A DNA stretch of 64,000 nt from Lepidodermella squamata (taxonomy: Eukaryota; Gastrotricha). Location of the stretch: assembly GCA_047495785.1 (NCBI GenBank), contig JBLDXI010000029.1, forward strand, positions 992,001 to 1,056,000, read 5' to 3'. Below, piece after piece: positions 30,943 to 42,000 of this stretch (its first letter is position 1; each line of letters opens with the position of its first letter). Made by a program: the position numbers and the translations under genes. A model generated the notes under the pieces. It saw only the letters and a list, made by a program, of their open reading frames with translations. It made no database searches and had not been told where the DNA came from.

Positions 30943-33900
30943 TTTTAAATGCTCTAAAATGTATTGAAATCAATAAAATTCATGATTCACTGGTTGTAGC
31001 TGACGCTACCAGCGCCACTCCGCGGATCGAAATGTTTTTTTCTATCTAACTTGGATGCGTTGTACAATTTCATTACTGACTTACTCCTCCCCTCGGTGGA
31101 AAATATATCTGGATTGTTTGCCCGCCGATGCATAAGTGCAAACTTTGCAACGTACCAACACTACTCGCTGGGCTGACAAACAGAAAGCTGTTGACAAGCT
31201 CTCGGAAATCTTGCCTCACGTTCACACTGCGCTGATCTAGATCACCAAGTAAAATAGATATGACGCCGCTAAAGCACAAGGCCTTACTACTAGCACATCC
31301 ACTTGGTCATGCTACTTCATTTCTGGCAGTTGGTCTTGTCGCTTGTCAAACTAATCTCCGTCAGCTAGCAGAATCCTAAGTTTGACATTCAACAAGCTGC
31401 TAGCCTGATATAATCGCTGTGTCAAGCTTTGACTACAGAAAGAGACATTCTTTAAGACTGTGCCATGTTTTCGTGATTTTAGGGGCAAGAAAATCATTCG
31501 CGTTTTATGGCGGAGAGGCGGATTCCGCCGCTATCATTCAACCGACCCCTGCCTCGCGAAAATGTCTAACGACTGGCATTAAGCTATCGATAACGGCTTA
31601 AATGTAGCAGTTAGCTCAACCCCGCCGGAATAATATCATCCTTAAGAAGCGCAGAATTCGACGAACACTCACTTGACCTTATGTCAAGCTACTTCTTAGG
31701 GCAAAACAAATAACCAAAATCAAATTAACCATCCCGGCATTTCATTTATCCGCCGCTGAGAAAAGGAGGTTCGCAATCGTCAGCTTTACAACAGGGCAAA
31801 AGGCGTACAATGGAATGCTGATACGGAAGCACTTGGTGGTTCATAATGCGGTATTACCCTTCAATTAAATCGTTTGCATTTATCGGTAATCAGAAAAGCA
31901 GTTGAGCGTCGCCCTCAACTCGGATGCAACGCTCCTTTAAGGTTTGAGCTGTTGAAGCTGAGACATCATGCCGCCATCGATGTTCGCCGGAATACTACGC
32001 ATTCTACTGGCCATAAAAATCTGTATGACGTTGCTTCACAACTGCACCACAGTGACGAATTGATCGCTACTAAGGAGCCGCTGTTTAAATCAAGTTTTCT
32101 TTGATAAGCTTTATTTGGTTTGGAAACATTTGTTTAATATTTAGATGTGACTTGCTTCAATACCGCAATCAATAAATAGCGCCGAAGACGTCCCTCTCCT
32201 GAAAGATGCTGCTGCAGATCGCGAACGTTGGAAAGCTGTAGTGAAACTCGCGGCCTCCTCTATGCAGCGAAATATTTTAACTAACATGAACACTAATAAT
32301 ATAACTACTTAGATGCGAGCGTAGCTGTCATTGTGACGGCGAATATAGAATGGGCTCGCGAATGTGGCCTGGACGCGGGCGACCGGCGATTCACGCTAAC
32401 ATATACAGCCTGACAGCTCGTTTCCAAAAGAGAAATGAATGCGATAGAAGATTTGACAAATTGACTCGGACGAAATTCTTCAATGTTTAAGCCCAGATCT
32501 CACAGCCACCACGGAGCTTATTAACCGTGAATTTTGCAGGAAAACCTCAACGTTCGGCGACTGAAACAACGCGCAACGCGTTCGGAAGAATGCTTCAACT
32601 TCTGACAACTGACAACCTCTCCAGAGACGTTGAAAACAACTAGCGTAAACCGGCTTGGATACAGATACAGATAGACCGGCTTGGAAGAAAAATACTTGCG
32701 ACAGAAAAAAATGCGCGCCCGAGTCAGCATCAGACGACCTACACAATATTAAAATACAAAATTCTGTATCTATCAAGTAATTATTGTTTTTAAAAAGTAG
32801 CGAAGCTCTGTAGTATTATTTTTGGAAAATATTTGAAAGGCAGTGATAAGGGGTCATGCAAGGGGTCTGTTTTTGTGATTTTGTTCGATTTCGGGCTTCC
32901 CAACCCCGGCTTTCTGGTTGAAGTAGTCGGGTAGTCGGGATGCCTGGCATCAAGTCATCCATGTTCCATGTTGATGGGGTGCATTGGAGTGGCGGGGATC
33001 AAGAGCCATCGACACCGATTTAATTGCAACGGGTGCTCTGTGCTATTATTATAACGAATATGCTATCATTATACAGTATTTTTGCGATCTGCCTTCGTCA
33101 ACACCAAGTCCTGCAAGTCGTCAACATCCACTACCGTTGCTGTAGTCTGTACTGGATTCGGCGGAACTAGAACGTTCTCCAGCTGAATTCGTTTACCAAT
33201 ATTCCCAGACTCGTGGGCTCCATCGCGGAACGTAGCAATTATATCCTCCAGTATAGCAGTACAGGCATATTTCTTAGAATCTTTTGGGGAATAGAAAAAC
33301 TCTTTGCCAATCCGCCGCGCCCGCCAAAATGTCAATACTAATATCAGCCATTCTTAGACCTAAATATAATTCGCCGATTTTTCGATTTTTTTCGAAACCA
33401 CCTGATAAGCAGTAGCGATTTTGCACATTCCAGTAGAAGATGAAGGAAATTGGTCGCAGCCGAGTCGACAGGGCGATCAAAACTAAATAACGGGTGAGAC
33501 GAGCCGTAGTACTCACTTACTTCGCGCTATTATTATATCTGTGCTACTATAGCATTTCAAAGTCGGCCCGCCGAATCACCCTCATTGGTGGCTCGGGACG
33601 ACCTTCAAAGCTCTTTTTACTACACAGAGTGTGACTTCTGGACTGTTTGCAGCAAATAGAGGTAAGCAGCTCCAAGTTCTAAGACCTTGGAACCTGCAAA
33701 AGTTTGATCCAACCATGCTTAACAATTGAAACAACATGTTTCCTTGGTGGGAATTCCGGGATTAAATGGGTACTTGATTGATCGAAGAAGTGCTGATGAG
33801 GTTCCATAAGCAGCGAGGTTATACGGTCTGTTTCGTTCATGTTTTTCATGCCACTGACTTGCGTCACTAGGCGCTCTGCAATCATATGAGAGATTCAAGT

Positions 33901-34021
33901 GTTGAAATAGGATTCGATAGGCTTCTGCCCACTGTCTTACTACTGTTTTTGTATCTTGTATCTGCTTCTTGCTATTCATGTCTATGATGCCATCTTTTTA
34001 GGCATTTGAAGTTGAAAGAAA
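30943..34021. other. 3-kb divergent intergenic region between eIF3e and CYFIP
   Basis: Both promoters should lie here. A TTTTTAG at about 33995-34001, 20 nt before the CYFIP ATG, is a candidate 5'-UTR or trans-splice acceptor. Short open frames on the minus strand (33069-33335, 33679-33979, 32480-32776) carry no recognisable domain. GCTATTATTATA/GTGCTACTATAG words at 33040-33070 and 33525-33550 resemble the TATTATT-rich repeat near 41.3 kb and may be decayed transposon ends. Short repeats of GTAGTCGG occur at about 32925-32940. Confidence 0.4.
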
Positions 34022-37000
34022 ATGTCGGAGCAGGTGACTCTGGAGGACGCAATTAGAAATGCGTCTCTCCTGGAGCTTTTTTCTAGACCTGACCACCAAC
34101 CATCAATAGAAGCGTGCCATCAACCGATTCGATATGTTGAAAACTTTCACACGGCGTTCAAAGATCGAGTTTACTTTGTCGGACCCCTGCAGAAATTCCT
34201 GCCAGACGCTGTAGACATAGCAGAGATCGACGAGTTTATCGACGTGGGCGAAAAATTCGCGGCCGAGCTTTACACTTGGCGAGCTGTTTCTCGCGGTATT
34301 CCACAGGTGGGTCTGGCATTATTACAGTATAATCATTCTTGTAATTGATTTTTTTAGGTTAAGTCAAACGATGATCCGAACAGGAACGAAAATTACGAAT
34401 TGACGGTTGAGGTTCTTGCTCCTGAAGTTGACAAGTTGCTGAAATTCATGGATTTCTGCGACCTCGCTGTTTCTAAATTTGTCGAAATTTTGCGACGATG
34501 TGTTGGTCAAACGGAGCAAAAGTCTTCAAAGAGCTCGTCATCTAACCAGTCTCGGCGAGAATTCGTTTCCGAAACGCTGCTGATCCGTCTAGCTAAAATG
34601 CTAGACATGTTTTGCATTCTAGACGAATTGAAACGTATCAAGTCATCGATTAAAAACGATCACGCTGCTTACCGTCGCGTTGCTCAATTCAAGAGAATTA
34701 TGAATGATCGCGAGTCAGTTGAGAAGTCTCAAATGCTTGCGATGTTTTTGGCGACCAATTACGAGATTTCAAATCGATTGAAAAATTGGCTGTACATCAA
34801 AAGCAACGATTTTGATTTCACTGAGATTCTGTGCGAAATAGCCAACATGTGTGCGACTCAATTTGAAAACGAATGCTTCATCTTTCCGAGTGAAAAGTTC
34901 ATGCTAGTTCGTGTTATTGGGTACACCTTATACATTTTAAACGGATCTGGAGATCCGAGTCTTGCGTATAAGCTTGATTCAAAGAAGAAGCTGCTTCAAC
35001 TCAACCGTTTCGACAAAATTTTCAAGCAAATGGAGGTCGTCTCATTGTACGGCGATATGCAACTCGACCCGTTCCAAAACTACGTTGAACACTCGCCTGA
35101 ATTTGACGCCTCGTTTTGGCCGCTGAGAAAAAGTTCATCTCAATCACCCCAAAGCCAACGCCTTGCGTTGAAAATCCAAGAAGTCAGGGTCGAATTTAGC
35201 AATTTACTCAACGATTTGGCCCGCTTGAAGAACGAATACGTTGTTTGCAATGTCGGTGATAATGTACTACAATGGCCTGATGAATACTGCCACAGAATTG
35301 CTAATTTAGCTATTCAAATCATTCGTTCAATCGGAGCTTGGAATTGCTTAGTAATGGAGACTTTTTCGTGGAAATTGGGCTACCCAACTGACCATCGGTC
35401 TAACCCAGCGTGCCCTCCGGATGACAACTGCGAGCAGTATGAAAGAGCTACGAAATACAACTTTTCGCCCGAGGAAAAGTTGAATATGATTGAGTTGATT
35501 TCGATGATTAAATCACTGCAGAGTGCCACTCATGGAGTTCGTCGGCTGTTTTCAGACGGAATTCGTCGATTTTTGTATTTATCGATGCAAAACTTTTCGC
35601 AACTTGTCCTCCGCGAGCCATTGCGGCAATGCGTTAAGAAAAAGCGAGATTTACCCCGGGCGTTGATACAAGCTGTTCGTCTAGCTTGTTCCGACTGGCT
35701 GGGAGGCTGTGAACCGGCGAATGACCCAGCTTTACGCGGCAAAAAGGACGAACCCGAGCGCCGATTTGAGATTAAAATCGCGAAAAGAGCGGTTTATCCA
35801 AGCGTTACCCAAAGTTACCTACTCAGAACTGCCGTTGAATATCTCGCTTACGAAAAATCGATTGGGAAGGCGAAAACCTTGCGTAAAGAATGGGACCCAC
35901 AGGTTTTGCAACTCCTCGAAACGTTTCAGAAGCAGTCAATCTACTGGCCGTATTTGGTTCAATTAGACCAGAGTTTAATTGATTGCGCTGATTTGAGCCC
36001 GCTTTGGTTCCGCGAGTACTTTTTGGAGCTGACCCTCGGAAAATCGATCCAATTCCCAGCCGATTGCTCGCTGCCATGGATTTTAGCCGATCATATCGTT
36101 CACACGCGGCATCCGACTCATTTGGAAAATCTGCTCTACATTTTGGACTTGTACAACGATTCAGCCATGTTTGCTCTCAGCAAATTGCGAAAACAGTATC
36201 TCTACGACGAAATCGAGGCTGAGGTTAACCTGGTCTTCTCACTGCTGTTGTACAAATTGGGCGAGCAGATTTATTCGTACTTCAAATACCTCGCTGGTTG
36301 CATTTTGTTGGACAAACGTTTTCGAAATGAATGCGCCCAAAAATCGGCCTATCTGCCCTACCCACCTGTCGTGCGATACAAGAGCCTAGTCGCCCAACAC
36401 CATGTCCATTTACTCGGGCGGTATATTGATTTGAAAATGCTGCTGTCTCAACGAATCAATATCGCTATGTTGAAGTCGTTAGATACTGCGATTTCGTTGT
36501 TTGAAGCCTCCGATCTACCGAATATTGTTGAATTAGAGGCGCTGATCGAACTGAATCGATGCGCTCATCAATTGTCGAGTGAGTTGTTCTCGATCATTGA
36601 TTTCGACGATTTGTTAGCCGAGGCTGATGATGCGGTTAATAAACCGATCGGGCGGATTGGCCGTCGAATTATCGGAGTTACAGTCGATTCGTTAATCAAA
36701 AGTTACTGCTACAACGGGTCGACTGAGCGATTTGTGAAAAGTGCCTTCAATCTATCGAATTTAACGTCGAATTCCGCCGCGTTTATGGAGGGAAATCGAT
36801 CGAGGCTTCTCGAATCTACCCCGCCTCATCACCTGTGGGGCTCAAAGGCGTTGAATAAGGCGTTTTCTGAGATTTTCTCGCGGTATTCCGGCTTTGTTGG
36901 ATCGACGCATTTTCGCTTGATGGCGCGATTTTTGGGCTACAACGGCATCGCGACGTTATTCACGCATTTCCTCGAGCATGTTCAAAACGATTTATCACCG

Positions 37001-38667
37001 TCATACACGCAAGGTGAAGCGACTTTGTTGGACCATTTGCGAAATTTGAAGTCAGTCCTGCCGCAGTCTTGCCGGTTGCCTCGGCTCGATTTCGGCGGTC
37101 AGGCGTTGATAACTCGTTATGAAGCCGCCTTGAAAGATTTGATCGCCTGCCCGCAACATTTGGCAGTTTTCGGGTATCTTCGGGAGTTTGGTAATACCCT
37201 GATTGTCTGCATTCATCTCGAGCGTGCCATGAATTTCGAGGAGGTATTCGATTTGAAACAAGCCGGTTGCTTCAATAATATCCTACCCCGGCCGTTTGTT
37301 CCGGTTAAGGACGGCGAGTCGCGGAAGGACCACGATCTAGCTGTGAAAGCCGCGATGAGGCAACAGGAGTTGAAATATCGACCATGGCATGTTTTGGGCG
37401 TTGTAAAAGCGCATTGTTCGAAGGTAGAGGCGGATTTGGCTGAGCAGGCTGATGTCTTAACCCGAGAGCGGCTATGTTGTGGTCTATCGCTGTTCGACAC
37501 GGTGTTAGTCCGGGTCAGAAATTGCCTTCAAGACCCGTTCTTCCGCGGAAACGGCGCGCCTGGTTCGATTCTGCCGAGTGATGACATGTCGGAATTTCAC
37601 CGATTTTGGTCGTCGTTGGTTTTCGTCATGTGTATCCCGGCGCCGGGGTCGCAAGAAACTGTCGAGTCGCTGTTTGGTGACGGGCTAATTTGGGCGGGTT
37701 GTTCGATTATTTCTCTGCTAAACCAGCAGCGGCGGTTCAAGGCGTTGGATTTTTGCACGCGTATCCTGGCGGCAAATCGCTTGAATCCGCACTCGTCGAC
37801 GGGCGATGACGAGCCGGGCGTGAATAAATCGACGAAAACACTGACAGCTGGTATCAAGTTGGAGAAAATGATCGAAAGGTAAATGGAAATTCCATATTCC
37901 ATTATTTTTCATTTTATTTTCATCTACCTAATTGAATTAATTTGAGATTTTTTAACTTCGGAGGCTGAGATATTTCACATTTTCGGTTTCATTTAGCGAT
38001 GATAGAACGACGGATATAAAATGATATTTCATGGGGGAAATGTAGAAAATTAACCAATAATTTTGCTATTTACGTTGTAATTCACTAATTTATATCCGTC
38101 GAAAAAAACGAGTTGATCAAGTTTCTGAAGCCTGTCTATCTTAAAATCTGTGGTAATGTAATCCAGCGCTCCAAATTCTTAGCAATGACTGATTTTTCGC
38201 TAGGTTTAGTTTTACATTTTCATAATTTTCGAAAGTTGGTAGCATAATAGCATCGTCTTTATTTGGATTGAGATGAGATTTGAAGATGGATACAAGATTA
38301 GGATAGGCACATAGATTTTGCGAATTTTGACTTATAAATCTAAGTCTGAAGGGGGCTCACAGTTTTTGCAATTAATAAATCGAATTTTGTGATATTTCCC
38401 CTTATTTTTTAATTCGTAGGTAGGATTTTAGGGATATTTTAAATTTTAAATTCACAGAGCTATTCAATATTTATTAAGTTAACTGTAATTTTCTTGTATT
38501 TCAGAATCCGATCCTATCTGCGAATTCACGACGAAGTTTTCTCTGTGTTCGACACGCATTTGACGCGGCTAAACGGCGGCGGCCCAACCGGCGGACCCGA
38601 GTCATCGATCGCCCAGGTCGAGTTCATCCCGCCTCCAGTATGGAACCCGCAGTCGCAAGATTTCTGA
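34022..38667 (+). CDS. CYFIP: CYFIP (Sra-1/PIR121), WAVE regulatory complex subunit
   Basis: Exons 34022-34306, 34358-37878 and 38505-38667 give 1322 aa, slightly longer than the 1253 aa of human CYFIP1. The N-terminus (VTLEDAIRNASLLELF, FVGPLQKFLPDAVDIAEI) is the conserved Rac-binding DUF1394-type region. The long second exon covers the FragX-IP body (FLATNYEISNRLKNWLYIK, RTAVEYLAYEKSIG, FLELTLGKSIQFP, LPYPPVVRYKSLVAQHH, HLWGSKALNKAFSEIF). The last exon resumes with RIRSYLRIHDEVFSVFD, matching the family C-terminus. CYFIP links active Rac1 to WAVE/Arp2/3 actin nucleation and, in vertebrates, binds FMRP and eIF4E. A 3.5-kb exon is unusual beside neighbours with 50-nt introns. An insertion of Ser-rich residues lies near residue 165. 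Confidence 0.96.
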
Positions 38668-39101
38668 TCATCAAAAGAATAAACGAAATCGCGATTTTTG
38701 TTAATAATTTTGTTCGTGTTCGCTTTGTGACGTCGCAGCTTTTGTAACACAAGACAAATTATATCAGCTTTTCAAGTCGCTTCATTACTTCTCATTAGTA
38801 TTACCGCTATTACGTTTCCGGTAAATTCCACTCGTCCAGTGCTTTGTATAACTCGAAAATCGGCTCAAAATCTACGCATTGAAATTTCCAATTACGTGCT
38901 TGATGCTTGCAATTTTTTCGTCTTCCGTCTCTTTTTTTCATCTCATATTGTAATTTTGCTGTCTCGAAGACACCAAATAACGTTTATGTAGTAAAAATTA
39001 TTGCCAATTTATACGATAAATAAATTGACATTTTATTAATACATTTTTCAATTTTTCAATTAGAAAATATTTAACCCCAATTTTGTTGTGTGCTCGCGTG
39101 A

Positions 39102-40585
39102 ATGAACTGCCAACCCGGCGGTTCCTGCCCCATGCCGGGTCCCTCATCCGGACCCGGCCAAGCCAGCCCGGCCGTCCCACCTCGACCTAACAATAATAGC
39201 AACGCATATCGAACTTCCTACCCTCCAATGGGCTACGGAGCTAACTCGTATTACGGCTCAGTTATGTCGCCATATTCGTCTGGCTACGGCGGGTATGGCG
39301 CCATGGGTGGCTATGGCGGCTATGGGACCGGTGCAACAGGTGGTTCTGACATCGAGGCGTCGTGGCGGCAGACGTTCGGCTCGTTGGAATCGGTGATTCG
39401 AACGTGTTCGTCCATCACTATGATGCTGGACTCGACGTACTTCGCGGTTTATAACTGCTTTCGAACGGTTGTTGGCCTCGGTGAACATTTCAGTGACGTT
39501 AAGGTACGTACGCTTTGCTTCCCTAAAATTCACTATTTTCGTTAAAGTTGATGATCTAAGGTTGAGAAATTGATATAAAAATAGCTAAAAATTAGCAAGA
39601 GTTGATTCAACCATTTGAATTATTAAGCCCAAATTTCTTCTCGGAAAGTTTACACAAGAGATCAATGAGCCGGAAAGAATCGATAATTGTCGAAGATTGC
39701 GATATCGATCGATTGAACTCTTGGCCCGCCTATTCTCCGGATCCAAACTCGCTTGAAAAAGTTTGGGCCACTGTAAAGCGACGATCGAACGATCGTTTTT
39801 CTGCCCCGAGTTATAATTGACCATTGACCGATATGATTTTTATAGCTCGAATGAAAATTTAGAAAGCCATAGATATTCTGATGTTACGAATTTAAAGCTA
39901 ATTATTTTGTCTACAAAATTGCCATAATATTTCGTTTGTTTAGGCTCAATTCGCTCGCATTCTAAACATGTTCCCGTTCGTGCGGTGGGCGCTTCGCCTC
40001 ATCCGTTTCCTTCTCCGAATTGTTGGATTGAGCCATTTGATGCCGGCTCACATCGCCTCGCTGGAGCACATGGACCCGAGCAACGAACCAACACAATCCG
40101 CCTTCCTCGAAGCCTGGGCATCGACCGGTTCATCCGCCCCAGCGCCACCCATCGCTGAGCCCAACTCGCCTAGCGGCATTTGGTCTCTCGCGTATTTTTG
40201 CATAGTCTTCGGTTTGCCGTGGGTGCTGTGGCGGCTCATGTCGATGACGGTGCAGCGCAGTGTGGCGCAACGCCAGTGGTTTCAAGCGCCGCACCCCGTC
40301 GCGCTCGCCCAGTTCGACTTCCAGTCGGACCGGTCCGATGAATTGTCATTCCTGCGCGGCGCCAAGGTGCACCTGGCGCCGTTGGAACAGCAGCCGCAGC
40401 CGCGGTCTGGCTGGTTGTTGGCCACCGTTGACGGCAAACGGTTTGGCATGGTGCCGAAAAATTACCTAGCGCCGCCGACGCTGAGTGGCAATCAACAGGT
40501 GGCTGCGGCGGCGGCTGCTTTGAACAAAGATTCCAGTAGTGTACCGTCGGGGCCGTCTCTCGGCGATTTCACCAACGATGCATGA
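39102..40585 (+). CDS. PEX13: peroxin 13 (PEX13), SH3-domain peroxisomal import docking protein
   Basis: Exons 39102-39503 and 39944-40585 give 347 aa. The Gly/Tyr/Pro-rich N-terminus (GYGGYGAMGGYGGYG) is the typical phase-separating YG domain of PEX13. The core follows: SVIRTCSSITMMLDSTYFAVYNCFR, AQFARILNMFPFVRWALRLI (each in part), a membrane segment SLAYFCIVFGLPWVLWRLM, then an SH3 domain starting at VALAQFDF with DELSFLRGAKVHL, GWLLATVDGKRFGMVPKNYL. PEX13 docks cargo-loaded PEX5/PEX7 with PEX14 at the peroxisome membrane. The 440-nt intron contains a Tc1/mariner transposase relic. A truncated copy of the 3' end of exon 2 plus 3' UTR lies 5 kb downstream at 45293. Confidence 0.93.
39602..39784 (+). 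mobile_element. Tc1/mariner transposase relic in the PEX13 intron
   Basis: The frame starting at 39602 contains RLNSWPAYSPDPNSLEKVWATVKRR near its end (residues 37-61, motif at 39722-39784, here given whole only as a span). WPAxSPDxNxxExVW is the hallmark of the third catalytic acid region of Tc1/mariner DDE transposases, with E52 as the acidic residue. The preceding LHKRSMSRKESIIVEDCDI fits the linker before it. Upstream catalytic parts and terminal repeats are missing, so it is a truncated, inactive fragment. Confidence 0.75.
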
Positions 40586-41940
40586 AATTTTAGGCTGTTA
40601 TTTTAAGACTCGTCTTGAACTTTGATTCGTTGCTCTTAACTCAATAAAATATGATAATTTTTGACGTATTTCGTGTGGTGTTGAGAATCCCGTGAGAAAT
40701 CATTGGTGGGGGAACCTTTAAAATGGCGAACCAATACCTATGTTGAAAATGCACACGGATAACGGATAGATCCTGCTGCGCCTCCGCGAGAATTCGGGAC
40801 TGTAAAATCCGGAAGTGAGCTGTTTCCATCATGGCCTTGCGTTATACCATAAAATGTACAAAGGTTGTGTTTATGCTTTATGCCATCTTTTCGACTTTCT
40901 TCGAAATATGGACAAATCCTCTTAGTTACTGCTCAATTCGTTTTTTTTTGTTTTTCAAAGTTTTTTTCGTTTATTATTCGAGGGAGGCAATTATTGAGCT
41001 GGAACGTCACATCAACACTTTAATCAAGCCCTGAGTGATATAATCAACATCCAGGCTGGCCTGGAAGGCTTTCCAGGTTGGCCTACCTCCTAAAGCTTTC
41101 AAGCAGTAGTCATTCCGCAGTCGGAAAAGCTATCCCTGGTCATTTCAGGCCACTAGAAAATTCTAAAATTCGGTTCCGTTAACAGCATATTTAGTTCCGA
41201 TACAGCAAATTTGGTTCCGGTAACAGGAAGACCCTTTTCCAGGCTTCAACCTGTTTTTTCCGCCGTAAGGCTACTATTCAAGGCGGGCTATTATTAACCT
41301 TCGGACCCAATATTTAAGTGCATTTTTGGGGCTATTATTCGAGGGGGTTATTATTGGAGATAGGATACTATTCGAAGAAATACGGTAATGCCAAGTAGTA
41401 TCTCCATCCAAAATCGAAATTGAGATTTCAGAAATTCCTAGCTCTGTTTTTCCATACAGGTCTGACGAAAACCGCATCTGAAAATTCGCCAGGGATCAGA
41501 AGTAATATATACACTTGGAATTTTCTCGAGTTTTCCACAACATAGAAAAGTAATATCTGCATGGCACAAGTACGAACAGAGCCTCAAAAGTAATAGGGTA
41601 ATGTGCCCTAATGTGTCATAATTTCGCTTACTTTTTTTCGCGGCCCGATATCTACTCACCGGATGGGTGCCGGTCCGATTTTTTTTTGACAGGGACCTCA
41701 CTTCAGGTCTTCAGATGTCTTCCAGCACTCATCCAGCACCATCCTGTCCACAATCATTCCCGAGTGCTGGACCGAAAGAATATCAGTCTTTACGGCATAA
41801 TATCATTTATAGCTATCGTATGCGCATATTATCTCAACGGGAAACGAGAAGAACGAGGTGAATTCTCTCCTTCTCGCATTTTCGTTATCTCTTCGCCCCT
41901 GCAGAGTTGCTTCAGCAATTTGATGCCAGCTCCACCCGCG
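40586..41940. other. intergenic with an eroded DNA-transposon end (about 41265-41387)
   Basis: After the PEX13 3' UTR (AATAAA near 40643) there is no gene until the kinase promoter. From about 41265 to 41387 runs a chain of GGCTATTATTCGAGG-like words that ends in TTCGAAGAAATACGGTA, which looks like the terminal repeat of an old non-autonomous DNA transposon. An imperfect palindrome around CCAGGCTGGCCTGGAAGG lies at 41050-41080. Confidence 0.4.
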
Positions 41941-41948
41941 ACACGGCA

Positions 41949-41982
41949 TATAAATAAAAAGCCAACTCGTATCACCCCGTCA
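41949..41982 (+). promoter_or_regulatory. TATA box and initiator of the NEK-ankyrin gene
   Basis: TATAAATA at 41949-41956 is followed 33 nt later by an initiator-like TCAGTT, with A+1 at about 41982. This predicts a 5' UTR of about 19 nt before the ATG at 42001. The spacing is what a core promoter requires, and it supports choosing this ATG over in-frame upstream sequence. Confidence 0.6.
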
Positions 41983-42000
41983 GTTTTCTGTCTTGAACGC

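Noticed and set aside
41611-42000. Upstream in-frame extension of the kinase
   Set aside because: The TATA box at 41949 and initiator at about 41982 place transcription just before the ATG at 42001, so this is promoter sequence.
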